From Morinoia aosen (Eukaryota; Arthropoda; Malacostraca; Amphipoda; Talitridae): a stretch of DNA of 64,000 nt. Shown one piece after another: positions 45,625 through 58,489 of this stretch. Within the stretch, counting starts at the first letter, position 1. Each line of letters begins with the position of its first letter. The position numbers were made by a program, and so were the translations under genes. Below the pieces are notes generated by a model that worked only from the letters and a program-made list of their open reading frames with translations, was not told the origin of the DNA and made no database searches. The stretch lies in NCBI GenBank assembly GCA_030386875.1, contig CM059563.1, positions 46,902,102-46,966,101 of the forward strand, given 5' to 3'.

Positions 45625-47090
45625 AACAACTCTGTCAGAGGCTTTTCTATGATTTATTATTTACTAAAATGAATGATAACCATGCCGCAGTTGAAATAAA
45701 TTAAGAGATGCTCTGTTACAGTATAGCAATCAGCAATTAAATCTATGATTTAACTATGTGTCGGTTTGACGAGTTTGAATCACCTTCTACCTACTCACAC
45801 TTCATAAAATCTTTCAAGTCCACCAATAAAAAGAACAGACGAAGTCAATCCGGATGTTATAGGAATGGGTTTGATAAATAGAGAACCGCATGAGGAACGT
45901 TGCCAAACAGAATTCCTTAGTTCACCATTCAAACTCAAAGTATCAGCAACTCAAACACCTCTGAAGAGAAAATGACCTAGAGGAATTAAAAATGCTTACG
46001 AAAAAGTTTAAGTAGGCTACGCTCACAAGTGATATTGCATTATCAGATGCAAAACTCTCCTACGTTAATTAGGAAGATCAATTCAGTGCAGGAAATACCC
46101 TTCCGGGGCAGTCCCTACAGACATCCAGCACTCATAGCTGTTCTCTAAAGTAAAAAAATCCGTCTTTATCGTGTTGTGGCGTTTCCAAAACATAGAAATC
46201 CAAAACTTTCATACAAGAAAATGCAAATTTGAACAAAATATCCTAAATCGAACAAGTTTTGATTCCTACACTCGAAGATAGTAAAGTACATTCCGAAATT
46301 AAGTCGTTCAGTGCCAAAGATGTAATGCATCGTCTTACACGTCGGCACAAAAGTAGTATCAGAACCATCTTTTACGCATGAGAAGCAATTAAATATCCCC
46401 TGTATGAAATGTTAAAGCTTGACTTGATGGACCTTCTTGTTTTTCCCATTTAGAGTTAGAATACACGTGCTTACCCACATACATCGTCTGAAGCTCTGGA
46501 TCGCTCCCGTAAGTGAAAAAAAAACATGAAAAAAATCGAAATTCATCAGGATATGATACGTAATGCTGCAGAGGTAGTCGAGCTCAATGTTTAAGCTAGA
46601 TGGGAAAAATTCGCATGATGATTGCATAATGTAGACATTTAATAGTGATAATGTATTTCAGACGGTATTCTTATTGCATAATACAGCATAATAATTGGTC
46701 ATAATGTACACAGAGATCGTGCCGAGTACTGCAAGTTATTGCCGAGCATTGTAACATAAAACGAATAGCAACTATTTTCTTACACCAAGGTCTCTGTACA
46801 AGTTCCCTGCACAAAAGTTCAGGTCGAGTTGTACACCCCAGCAGTTTGTATACCGTGGTACAACACTTACGAGACTCATTAGATAGTGTATCAAACCATA
46901 TTTTGCTTTACTATGTCATAAATCTACAGAAATAGAGTCGCAGATCAGATTTGCTAGGATCAATTAAGAAGAATCGGATCCCAGTTATATAAGGATTTCC
47001 CAGAATTTAAGATCCAGGAAATTTCATGGAAGGACACCTCAGGACAAACTGAGCAACGTTATCCCAGCATTGATTCAGTTTATAAAAAAA
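45625..47090. other. AT-rich unique sequence, no gene seen
   Basis: No repeat or family is recognised. Frames of 60-71 codons on the minus strand are unsupported. Confidence 0.4.
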
Positions 47091-47095
47091 ATCAC

Positions 47096-47205
47096 ATTTT
47101 TGCACCCGGAGGCCAGGCGCTACACAGGAGTTGGCACAGCCTTCTCGACATAGATTTTGGCACCCAAGGGACAGGAGCGACACAAAGTTTGGCACGGTGC
47201 GGCTC
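47096..47205. repeat. 58-bp direct duplication
   Basis: The string tttttgcacccggaggccag, followed by a gcgctacaca and agttggcacagcc block, recurs 58 bp later as ttttggcacccaagggacag with agcgacacaa and agtttggcacggtg. The copies are about 75 percent alike by eye. Confidence 0.55.
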
Positions 47206-47861
47206 GTCCAATTACTAAGCCTAAGCGTTAATTTGCAGGTCTGTCCTCACCTGGGCGATGTTTGCCAGCGCCGATACCATCGCTGCCCGAATCCAAGGAA
47301 AAGTTCGCAGTTAAAATCGCGCCTAAAAAGCGAAAGCCATCGTTCACAACGCACAAGAATAATAAATGTATTAGAATTGGCAGTAGAACACATTATGTGA
47401 TCCATAAAAGGAACGACCTGATGCGAGTTTGCTCTCCAACTGATAAATAAATTCTTCAGGTTTGTGTTTTGAATGAAATGAATTGAATATAAATGAGTGA
47501 CTCATTCGTGTTTACTAAACTTCAAGGCTTCAATGTCACTATAACGATCTTAACGAGTAAAAGTTGTTGAAAATTCATTTTTCTCTTGAGAAAAGAAACG
47601 AGTTAATTAAAATGCTTTGCTGTGCCAGGTTTAAACAAAAAAAAAATGCTGACGAACGCATGATAAATTGTGGTTAAAATCTATTTGAATCTCGGCCAAG
47701 TCACTTTTCACTGAACCAGTAATTATGAATCGTCTTCGTAAGTATGTTCGGGAGTTCTGTTAACGTTCTCTTAGCTGAAAAAAAATAGTCGAACGATTGC
47801 GATACTTTCTGCACCTGTAAATCTTTTGCAGGGGTAAAAATCACCGCTCGTATTGTTACTG

Positions 47862-47969
47862 CCCAGTCTAACTTTTTCGCCGCCTGCATGCATGTTTTTC
47901 GCCGACCAAGTAATTAAATCGCTTGGGCGGCGAAAAACATGCATGCTCCTGCGAAAACGTTAGACTGGG
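47862..47969. repeat. 108-bp near-perfect hairpin (foldback element)
   Basis: The left arm (47862-47910) starts cccagtctaactttttcgc and ends catgtttttcgccgaccaag. The right arm (47922-47969) is its reverse complement with only a few mismatches. The inner part, gcatgcatgtttttcgccg, pairs perfectly, and the loop is about 11 bases (taattaaatcg). Just outside, gggtaaaaatcaccgctcg (47832) and gggtgaaaaaagccgctct (47967) are similar in direct orientation. It looks like a small foldback mobile element or the inner part of a longer one. No target-site duplication was settled. Confidence 0.8.
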
Positions 47970-47974
47970 TGAAA

Positions 47975-50860
47975 AAAGCCGCTCTTTCTTCCAAAGGTAG
48001 ACTTAGATAGATTTTTACGCACGGTAAAGATCAAATTTTCCTATTTTACTTATTAGATCCGCTTTACATCTGAGAATTCTATAATATTTTTTCAAGTGAA
48101 TGACATCTTTTCCAGTAACATATTCTTACAGAGTAGACACAAAATAAATAGTTTTTAAAATTATGAGAACAAACACAATCAACACTGTTATTTTGAAAAA
48201 AACGGCAAATAAATCGGATGCAATTGTCTTAAAATTTAATAACTCCTATTCTTCAAATTAGTTGGATGTCTTCTTATATACTGATCGTGCATTTCATTGA
48301 CATTACTCCCCAATTCACTTCACTCTCCTCACACGAATACTTTTCCTATTCCTCATTATGAAACTTTCAACGCACGATTCAAACTAACTTTTTGACGCAC
48401 TATATAGACAACGTTTAGGTGTTGTGCTATGCAAGAAAATTATTTGGTCTTAAGATCTCGCATTGGGAAAGTGTGAGAAAGTTGCCAAAAATCTTAATTA
48501 TTCTGTGTGGACAATAACGGCCTTGTTTACCCCCGTTGTTTGGATCACGTTGCAAGTTGTCACTCCATACATTTCGGTGTTGTCTACAGTAAAAAAAAAC
48601 TGCAAAATTTTGATAATTATAAGAATCTCAGCTGTTCCCCCGTGGATTATGTTAGAGCGCAATCAATCCTTTCTGTACATCTTACATTTTCTCTTTTTAA
48701 AAGTAAGGAATTGAACTTTTTTTACAGGTTATGGGAAAAGATAAAAAAACATTTAATGCCATCGTAAGTTTTTTATACAATTCAGTAACTTGATTCTCTT
48801 TCCATGAGCGATAAATCAGTAAGATCATCTCTCACAAACCTTAACAATAGACACATCGCATTTATGTACCGAACACAACCGGGAATTTCTTTTGAATAAC
48901 TTAATTGCGACATGAGAGCATCCGTCGCGTATCTGTGATACAAAAACAAGCATTGGGAGAAGCAACAACGTATTGGAACGCAATCAATTACGGGGTGCAG
49001 CGCTGGGGTGCGTGGCATGTGTGCTCTTCATTACTTGAGGCGCCATGAACGAATTAGCAAACAAACGTGTAATGGCCTGCACCGGGCTGCCCAATACAGC
49101 TGCTCGCTTCGATGTATTCCGAATTTCGACAATGACTTTGATGACTCGAATCTTTGCATGAATTTTCGTTCATATTGGATGTCGCATGTTTGTCGTTTTT
49201 TCTTTCAAATAAAGGCGGTGAGATTTTAGATTGGAAGTCATTCCTTTTATGAGCATGCAATGCGTTGTTAATTTTAACAGCAAATGATATGGGGACAATG
49301 CTAAGAATTTTTTCACTTGAGTCGCGATAGCTTTAGCAGAAACAGACATTTTTAGGGAAGTCGAGTTCAATTTTTTCGTTTTTAAGATTAAAATGACGAT
49401 CGTTTTGAATCGAGTTTTGGAATATCCTTTGGAGTGTGAACGTACAGTGTGAAAAAACGGCATAAAAATTATGGAGCAGCATTCTATTCATTCAAGAAGT
49501 ACATTTCAGCAGGTGAATCCCGTGCGCAACGGAGGGGCGTGGGACATACAGTAATTGTTTGTGGACCCACTGCACAGCTCAATCATTTATAGCCAGGTTA
49601 AAAGAAGCAATTTTCAGGCGAATCGCTCGCAATGGCAGGGCTTTTAACGGATAGGCGGCAGCTCGCGCGTCTTACTTAAAATTCATCGAAAGAAGAAGAC
49701 CCTATTTAGCAAGGGATTTGGCGGTATCCAGTCTACGCTCGCTCCGTGTACGAGCAATAGCTCCAGGGTCGAAGAGAATCTTCTGAAATTTTGCGAAGAA
49801 TCTCCAAAATGTGACACAAGGGAAAAAATAGACTGAACTTGAAGGTGATTTTAGGTCCATTTAGTTGCGTGAGATACTTTGAACTCTCTTGAAAAGAATT
49901 AATTACCTTATGAAGGTCAAGCTTTCAAGGTTTGAGAGCAGTTCCGCGAAATTACTTTATCTAGTAACGGGAAGAACATCAAAAAGCAAGAAAAATTCGT
50001 GTTCCGGATATGAAAGGTTTGTACAAGCGTACTCATAACATTACGAATGAAGGATATTCGTTACGAAAATTGGCTTGCCTTGCAAGACAGTATACTGCAT
50101 TTGAGCATAATTTGTTATGAAATATTGGGGAAAATACTTAGTAAAAAGACAATACTCTTATCCAACAGTAATTCAAAAACCGAAGAAGTAAAAATAAAAT
50201 ACGATATGTAATTTTTCGTGGTATACTGAATTTAAAATTAAAGACACTGGTGGAACAAAATTACAAAATGAGCCCACATTTGTGAGATGAATTCACGCAC
50301 TAATACGCGCGTAATGAGCGTAGTATGTTTATTCATTTAGAATGAATCAAATATGTGACTGATTGAACAAACGATAGACGTCAGTAACAAGAAATGATAA
50401 CAGGGAATAACAGGTAAAATACAACGAATTAAATGAGTTGAATCAACACAAAACACAAAGTAAGAACTAATTATGTATGCTCAAATTTAAATAAATAACT
50501 AATCTTTTGGTCGTCAAGCAAGGCTTATCGGAGAAATTTGCCATGCACGACTTAGGCTCAATTAAGTCTATAGGAAGTACAAATTCTGGTACGTTCCAAG
50601 GGAAGCTTAGTCACGTGAGATATGACGGAAAAATACAACAAAATCTGATAATACTTTGGGTCTATGAAATTTGCATACGCCTTAGAGGATGTGATGAATT
50701 TGAAACATATAGATAACAAGAATTAAACTATTGGTGTAACTCAAATGCAATGCGAAAAGACCCCAGGAATTTTCACTCATGGAGTGACGTGAACTATGAA
50801 AAAAAAAGATACAACTTGGCTATGAATAGTTATAACGTATTATATGAGAGTTATTGAGTT
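47975..50860. other. unique sequence, no gene seen
   Basis: A GC-balanced patch lies at about 49590-49800, possibly conserved non-coding DNA. Frames of 60-97 codons (48463-48767, 49008-49463 and 50507-50716) match no family I know. Confidence 0.4.
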
Positions 50861-50864
50861 CCAA

Positions 50865-53690
50865 AACACTTGGTCATGTTCATCAAAACGGAACTTGAGA
50901 CAAATAATTCATATTTCCTACAGCAAGCGTCGAGACGAAGAGCAAGATCGAAGCCCCAGGCTGCAATCGATATTATGCCGCGGTCTCCCAACGAAAAACC
51001 TAGATTTTCTCTAACTCATTTCGATCGTAAACTCAATCAAGGGAGCGCTAGGCCTACGTTCTCAATTATTCAAAGAAAAGGTGGCTATTATAAACTTACG
51101 ACAGAATTTGTGAATTCCTATTAGAATTAGACAAATGAATGAACAAAGACTTGCATGTGATCGAAGTTCTCAAAGAAAACGGACAAGAGGCGCACGGTAA
51201 AGCGATCTTCAATAATCGATAGCCAAAAGTTTCAATTCTACGTGATTTGGAAGTGTTGTGAGGTGTGTGTTTGCTTGAAAGATATGTATGGGTAATGTAA
51301 CAATCAATAGAAACCCAGATGTTCTACCCATAACATAATTATGGGAAGACCATTCAAGCAACTTACTCCGCAGCTGCAAAACGAATAAACCAAACAATGC
51401 GTAATATACCAATACAAATTTATCAAACAATTTTGAAGCTTCAAAAAACTGATGAACAAAGTTCAAAAGCTTGCAATTAATGTTAATCATGAACTTTCCT
51501 TCAACGATCAAGGGCATCTGCGATAATAATTAAAAATAAAAAATTAACAAACTTATCCGGAGGTGAATCAATATACAGTTTGGTGAAATTACTCATGCCA
51601 TGAAATACACCAGCACGTCAGAAGGATGCCGAGAAAATTGGATAGTCGCATGCTCAGATAACAGTGTTCGTTGCTGCAACGTGCTCGTACTCAATCGTAC
51701 ATACAGTCTGCCTAACACGAACGAAAGCATTTATGTCTTCCAATAAAAAATTTAATTTAATTTAATTTAATAAATTTTTTAATTAGAAGTTCTGAATGAA
51801 ATGTACCGCAACATTGATTTTCAATAACGTCATTGGATCCTTGGATCCTTGGAAGGTAAACTTTCTCATGCACTGTTGATGAGGTCCTCGTCGGATAACC
51901 AGGCTACAGGTTTTGGCATCAACGGCCTATATATTCGATACTCTGGTCAGCATGTGGTCAGGTCAATAACGCCTTGAAGTTGATCAGCCCGACAGGTTCT
52001 GTTGTAAATACGTTTACCCCTTGCAAGATATGGGCAATGCAACATACATTACCCTGGTTGCACTTGCACGCTACACTGAAACGAACATTTCGGGATGAAA
52101 TCTGCACCAATGTCATCAGTTTGTTCAATAAAGAATAACACCTAGGAGAATATTTTGATATTTATGAGTTCTAGAATAAATATATCCTCATGGCGAAGAA
52201 ATGAACATTCTGAGACAGAACACTTTCCCTTTGATTTCAAAAATATTCCAATTTTATGGATGAAAAACATACTCCCTGTACAACATGTCAAAACTCTTTA
52301 TAATGTTAATGAAGTGAATAAAATGAAGTCATCTTGATGATCCACAGCCATTTCATCCTGCGCTCATTGAACACTCCTCAATTAATTACAATTTAAAATT
52401 AGAATAAAAATTTGCGTTCCGTTTATCAGATACGCGTAGATGACAAGTTCTTCAGGTGCCGTGTAGTAAATCTCTCCCCTCATGGTTGACCCAAGCCAGC
52501 AGACACCATTTGCTTGCATTCAAATTTGATCGTTTAAATTTATAAGAAATATATTGAAATAAGGTTTGGAATATAGCGGATGTCTCGCCCACAAGAGTAA
52601 AATAAAGGTATGTGGAAATACATGAAAACACACCTAGTTCTTCAAGGGTATGAAATACTTGAAAATCGGCTTAGGTTGTATAGCATTACCTAAGCATAGG
52701 TCATATAGCATAACACCGTATGACGGTGTATATTTTGTGTATGAAAAATCTTTCAACAAAGTAAACAATAATATAGGCAACATCGTAATGTACTTAATTG
52801 GTCCGTTGTAAAACCGATGAGATCTTTTAGAAGAGCTCATGGGAAAAAATGGAGAAGTACTCGCTAAGAAGTACTCTAATTGCTCCACACAAACTGCAAC
52901 AAAAATGTTCCTGACCTAGCAAAGAGAAGTCAAAAAGTTCTTCACTAAGCTTTAAGTTCAAAATTAATGCTGAAGAAGCCAGCCATTGTCAAAGAGCATC
53001 ACATTCTCCCACGCAGTTTCCTGGACATTGCTTTGCTATCCCTTAAGTTTTGAGTCTAGTAAACATTTTTGTAGAGACCATTCGCTAATCTCCGCACGCT
53101 GACCAGCTACGAGCAGCGCAACACTTGAGTGAGGCGCTCGGCAGCACAGAAGAGCGCAACACGCGCCTAGGCCCGACCAACACCGGCCTGACAGATGACT
53201 AATCAATGCATGTTGAGGCACACAGTGTCACCAGGCAGCGTCAGGTGCTACACACAACCTTCTTGCATTCTAACACGCTGATACACACAACATTAATTTT
53301 TGCTCCTTAATGAGCCACTGAACACAATTTTCTGATACTGTAATACACCACAAAAACATTACGTTGTAATACCTTAACACACAACCATGATACAATACAT
53401 GTATTACGCCACTACTCACTAACTTCAACTGTATCAATTGCGACAACTGTAGTAGTTGTTCATGTAGAATAGAGCCTTCATGTTTACAACAAGTATTTCG
53501 CTACACGAATGTCGCAACTTGCACGCACGGAACACGGAACGCTTGCGCCGCTACGAAGTTTAAATTTGGAGTCACAAAAACTAACTCGCGTAACGCGGAC
53601 CCTCATCCAGCGCCGGCTTTCCCGGCGCAGCTATACTGGGGGAAAAAAATTCTAAAAAACACTCGTCGCTTCATCACAGATGCAAACGAA
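50865..53690. other. unique sequence with an aattt microsatellite
   Basis: At about 51747-51780 there is a short (aattt)n run. Frames of 84 codons (50870-51124, plus) and 102 codons (51209-51517, minus) are not recognised. A GC-rich patch lies at 53085-53270, followed by loosely repeated acacaacat and taatac strings at 53250-53420. Confidence 0.4.
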
Positions 53691-53694
53691 GAGT

Positions 53695-53805
53695 GGCCTA
53701 CCGTCGCTGCAGCACATCTCAGCAGCTGTAGCAGCTGCAGCACAACACATTTCAGCAACAGCACAACATCTCAGCAGCTGCAGCTGAACAGCGACGGGCC
53801 CGTTA
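53695..53805. repeat. CAG-rich short tandem repeat
   Basis: The blocks catctcagcagctg, agctgcagcacaac and atttcagcaacagcacaac repeat with a spacing of about 25-30 bp. It resembles the CAG-rich array at 10.6 kb in composition only. Confidence 0.65.
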
Positions 53806-54347
53806 ATAGCTATCAGCTTTCAACTATCCTACCTACGCTCAGAAAAAAATTTTTTTTGCCCATCAAGTTGATGAACTGTGTTCAAGATTCGGGTTCTAAA
53901 GCTCTTAAAATTTAATGTGTGGAGACAATGACCCACACCCAGTGAGAAACTCGTTCCCATTTCTACACCAGGGAATTTCGAGTCGACTTCTTCCCGAATG
54001 TAGGACTTCGGACAGTAAGAAAACTGTTCAATTAAACTATAAGAGGTAAAAATATGTTTTTTATCAAAAGGAGAGGGAACATCGCAACTTATTATGAACA
54101 GTTTGGTCGTGAATTAAATCAACTAACATCCAATGTACGAACAAGCAACAGTCAATGCGTCTGTTAAAATTCCAAAGCAAAAAAACAACTATCACCAAAT
54201 ACAGTTGCAGCAATCAGCTGCTAGCGATCTGATAACACGAGTAATGAATGACATGTGGCCAACGAGAGTTTACAGACGCAATGCAAAATCTTAATGACCC
54301 CGACCTTAGCGTACTGAAGCAATCACTCCAGGACAGAATAGAGCGGA

Positions 54348-54969
54348 GTGTCTTCATTAGCAGAACACAGTCCGAGCCTTCGTCTTCATCTTGCCTCACC
54401 TGGACGCTTTGTTATAACTCAATGGCAACAGCGAGTCCCAGGAGGCAAGCTCAGGTTCAGTTTTTTGAAGCGGCGGCGGCGGCGACATTCGGGTGTAGGG
54501 CTCCAGCGCAATGACGACACACAATGCCGGGGCTGGGATGTCATTTGGATTGGGGATGATTGTGCGCCTAGTGATGTTGCTAATAAAGCTGCTACTACTG
54601 CTCATGATTATGCTCCTAGCCTTGTTGATGCTGACGCTCGTACTGCAGCTGCTAATTTCAATGTAAGCCATTTTGATGCGGTCGCTCGTACTGCAGCTGA
54701 TGATTTTAATCCTAGCCATGTTACTGCTGACGTTCGTACTGCATCTGCTGATTTCAACCCCTCGTCATGTTGTTTCTGTCGCTCGTACTGTAGCCGATGA
54801 TTTTAATTCTAGCCATATTGTCGCTGAAACTGCAACTGCTGCGAATCTAGCAAACCAGCATGGTTACCACAGTGACCAAATTTTATTTGAAATGATCAAT
54901 AACGCACTTAGCGCCACAAAATCAACAAATGAACTTCCGCTTCCAGCTGTCCTACATTTAAAGAAGTAA
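54348..54969 (+). pseudogene. possible coding remnant with a 16-residue repeat, frameshifted
   Basis: Between about 54575 and 54830 a 48-bp unit (gctcgtactgcagctgatga then ttttaatcctagccatgtta) repeats four to five times. Forty-eight is a multiple of three. One frame reads a 16-residue repeat, approximately ARTAADDFNPSHVTAD, for three to four units, with several synonymous-looking differences (ttc/ttt, aat/aac). The third regular unit has one extra base. After it the repeat continues in the next frame (VARTVADDFNSSHIV) and runs on to a stop at 54969 through a non-repeated end. An arginine-rich segment (KRRRRRHS) precedes the repeat. I recognise no family. It may be a dead exon or an array that happens to be open. 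Confidence 0.3.
54575..54830. repeat. 48-bp tandem repeat, 4-5 copies
   Basis: This is the DNA repeat beneath the open frame described above. Landmarks gctcgtactgcagctgctaa, gctcgtactgcagctgatga, gttcgtactgcatctgctga and gctcgtactgtagccgatga follow each other at 48, 48 and 49 bp. An older copy with gctgctactactgctcatga precedes them. Confidence 0.8.
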
Positions 54970-54974
54970 ATTGT

Positions 54975-57820
54975 TTGAAGACCTCACCCCATGTGTCTAG
55001 TTGTTGCACGTTACGCCACACTTTCAGTACTCCACTCCTATGAAATCACAGCGCTCATGAAATAGGTCATTCGTTGTGTGCATAAGACTACAGGTATGCT
55101 AGAAAATCATAAATGCACTTACATGGTCAACAGGTGGAATTTTCGAAAAACGTATTTTTTCGCTGGAGGCGGCAAATTTTAAAGAGAAAAAAAGTGGGAT
55201 AATGAAGTAGCTACTTGGTTCAAACCAAAAGGAAAACTTTCTCTACAAAAGAGTTTAGAGTGTGATCAGAAAAAAGGGAATTTAACTCGGCTGAAAATAT
55301 TTGTCGTGTCCATGGAGCAAGGAAAACTTCATCTGAACTTTGACGCTCATATTTTAAGATATCAAATCCTAAAAATAGATACCTCGGACCGTACCCTCTA
55401 AGAAACAGCTATATCCACTATTACATGTAATTGAGAACGGGTGCTAGTAACCCATATACGTACGACAAAATACCCGGTAATAAATGAACAAAAGAATTTA
55501 GATAATTCATCGTCATTCGCGAAATTTCGCAATAGTTTCGTTATTTTAAGAAATTTTAAGGAAAATTACTTCCAACAATTGGCTGTTGCACTGCGACAGC
55601 ATATTTAACATGCCCTAAAGAGTAATTTATCGCGAGACTCACTCAAGGGTTTAGTGCAGCAGTATTTATTTGGTGATAAAATGAAAAATGCCACTAACGT
55701 TCAACTGAATTCATCAACAAAGAAGAAAACTTTACACGCTACGTAGCGCCCTACAATGGTGATACAATGAATACGTGATACATGAGATAACGGTGACTTC
55801 ACACACAGTGCTGCACCTTACCACGTCAAAAATATGCTTTAAGAAATGACAGAAATCACAAGAGAAATAGATTAAAATTACAAGGAAAAACTAATATAAC
55901 ATGAAAGGTTAAATTGAAAAAACTTAGCAAGCCGTCGCGCTTTCTTACAACGCCATCGTGACGTATGATATAAAAGGGATTTTACCTACTACCTGAGCTT
56001 TCGAGCAGCGTCAACATCCCTCTTGGAATAACAAAGGCTTTTGCCTGCAGAGTGTCTCTGCAGTTTATAAGATGTTATGAATTCGGGTCCAGGAGCACTT
56101 GAACATTCTTCAGAGTTTTCCGCAAGGGGGAGATCAAAATCAGCGAACTGACGCATTCCTTGCCTAGAGTTTTAGAAGACGCCATGATGGAAGGACGCCA
56201 AAAATTGGGAAGCCCTTGTCCGTTTCTCAGTATTTTTACTACATCTCAGTCAACTAGATTTCCGTTCACAAGAACATCCGATACGTTGGTGGATTAACTC
56301 CTCTGAGTCAAGAACGCGAGTCTGTATCCGTGCTACAGTTTAATTGAAATGAATTTAGTTAACTATGCAGATAACTACGAATTAACACAACATCGAATGT
56401 TTAGTAGCTTCACCTCTTCGTGTGCTCAAACTGGAGATTTGTCTGAAATTTTCTATTGCTTGTACACGCTCAATAAATATACTAATCATGGGATGAGGTT
56501 CCAATTTGTTGTTCACTCTTCGTCAAAGAACAATAATTCCAATACATATTTAATTACTCGTTAAGAAAACTAACCCGAATTTGATGGCGAAATGATTAAA
56601 GCATGATAAATAGCGATGATAACGCTCGGTACCAAGAAAAATAATCATTGACATCTTCAAATACATCGACCTAACAAACTAATCGACCTAAAATACTTAA
56701 ATAGTTAGACAGCAATATGAACACTTCATTTTGTAGACATCATACCCTCGTACCTGAAAGCTTCTGTCGCTCTTTATTTAAGAAAGAACACAAGGTAAAT
56801 TTTTTCTCTCAGAATTATCTGAAAAACCGCTAGAATATATCAGCGTACTCACGAATATGAAGGTCCGAGAACTTGAACGTACCTGGAAAATACGAAAGCA
56901 CGTTAAAGCACACAGTGTTATGTGCAACAAAAGATTAAATTAAGAGAAGACCCATCGTGCTTCACTTATTCAACGTGAGGAAGACTCAACGAACTATTAA
57001 TACTCTTTACAAAATTTTTGCAGTGCCCTCAGAAAAAAAGAACTCATACTCTGCATGAATATATAATGAACATTTTTTTCCAAATGAGAAATGGAAAATA
57101 AACTTTCAAAATATCAGACTACAAAAATATGATTTGGAAGAACACATTTTACAAGCACCATTTCAAAAATGTTAGTCAACCAGGCTATCACCAAATGGTC
57201 TACTCCAAATACACTATCAGTTCCGAAAAACACCCGAATGATTCTACCACCATAACGTGTATAAGAACATCGACAGCTATATTTCTCACTTCGTTCCTAA
57301 ATAGAAAGCAAATGTCCCATCATTAGCGAGCGGTGAGCTGGGCATGATGCAAAGAAGCTTACAAAGAAGAAAACTTGGCACTGCACAGCGCCGCTCGGAT
57401 TACGGCCGATGTAACACACTCATGAAATTCGGGAAATTGTACGTCTTTACACCACACGATGTAAAATTCAAAAATTTCATTGTTTCGTCACAGTAGACAC
57501 AGTTTAAGTCACTTCACTGAATAGGGTTTGAATTTTTAGTGATGTACTCTCGACCTAATGATAATGTTTAATTTTATACTTATGAAACAGAACTATCAAA
57601 CCTAATATTGAAGTGACACATAAGTCCTGTTATAAAATAATTCTAAGCATAATTTCAAATTTCTTGCTCAAATCGAAATTAAAAACTATTTTCTCACCAC
57701 ATTACGCAAGTGAGATGCATTGACACAGGTATTTTTTCTGCTTCGACTACCTTTTATTTCATCAACATAGACAAGCTGAAAAACTCGAGTCAACACCTGA
57801 TAAATTTTGATAAAATTTGC
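54975..57820. other. AT-rich unique sequence, no gene seen
   Basis: No tandem or dispersed repeats are recognised. Open frames are at most 71 codons (56349-56564) and unsupported. Confidence 0.45.
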
Positions 57821-57839
57821 ACCTTCATGTCACAATGAC

Positions 57840-58182
57840 TGACTGATTATAAATCAATTTAAGCCTCTCTTTACCACAATAAATATGTTCAAAGAGAGGA
57901 AAGATAAAGGCACAATTTAGTATGGACTTAAGGGAACGTGGAATCTATGCTCAAAGGATGTACCCGGAAAGGAACCCGTGCGCATAGAAACAGTTAGTTA
58001 AGAAGGAAGGTCATGAAACAAGATAAAAGTTGAAGAAGAAAGTCAGAAGTGCTGAAAAACAGGGCACCAGTGAACCGAAAAAAGATGATCCTTAACAAAA
58101 CAAAGAAAAACACATTTTATTTCTACAAAAAGAAGGCCTACCTAACTCTCAGCTCAGGACCTCACATTTTCCCCTGTGAGCG
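57840..58182 (-). mobile_element. retroposon family A copy with 15-bp target-site duplication
   Basis: The copy is flanked by ttcatgtcacaatga (57825-57839) and ttcatctcacaatga (58183-58197), identical but for one base. After the left duplication comes a short ctgactgattataaat tail, then the family body (agcctctctttaccac, tagtatggacttaagggaac, gaacccgtgcgcatagaaac, agttgaagaagaaagtcaga, aaggcctacctaactctcag). It stops at cccctgtgagcg, short of the cctgagggg end, so it is 5'-truncated. Truncation plus a duplication and tail is what target-primed reverse transcription produces. Confidence 0.88.
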
Positions 58183-58318
58183 TTCATCTCACAATGAATA
58201 AGTTTAAATTTTAAATGCAGTTATAGAAGATCTTTGATATCAAGCATACAAAGTTCTTGAACGCAAAACATGACCGGTAAGAATCCTGCACACACCAATG
58301 GCAGGAACGTAAAACACC

Positions 58319-58486
58319 TCGCGTCGTCTTACGTAGAGCTGGCAGCGTGAGTTTTTATAAGTCGAGATCGCTAAGCTGTGCGAAATTTATTTTTTTACGG
58401 AATAACATTCACTAAAAATCATCAGTGTAGCCAAGCCGACTTTGACTACCTTACGCTGCCAGCTGTACCGTCACGACAGCGTAAAT
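58319..58486. repeat. foldback element with agctggcagcgt arms
   Basis: The string agctggcagcgtgag near 58337 is inverted as cttacgctgccagct at 58450-58464. Outside, cgtcgtcttacg on the left partly pairs with ccgtcacgacagcg on the right. The arms enclose about 100 bp of AT-rich DNA. This is the layout of a small MITE or foldback element. Target-site duplication not resolved. Confidence 0.55.
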
Positions 58487-58489
58487 TGT

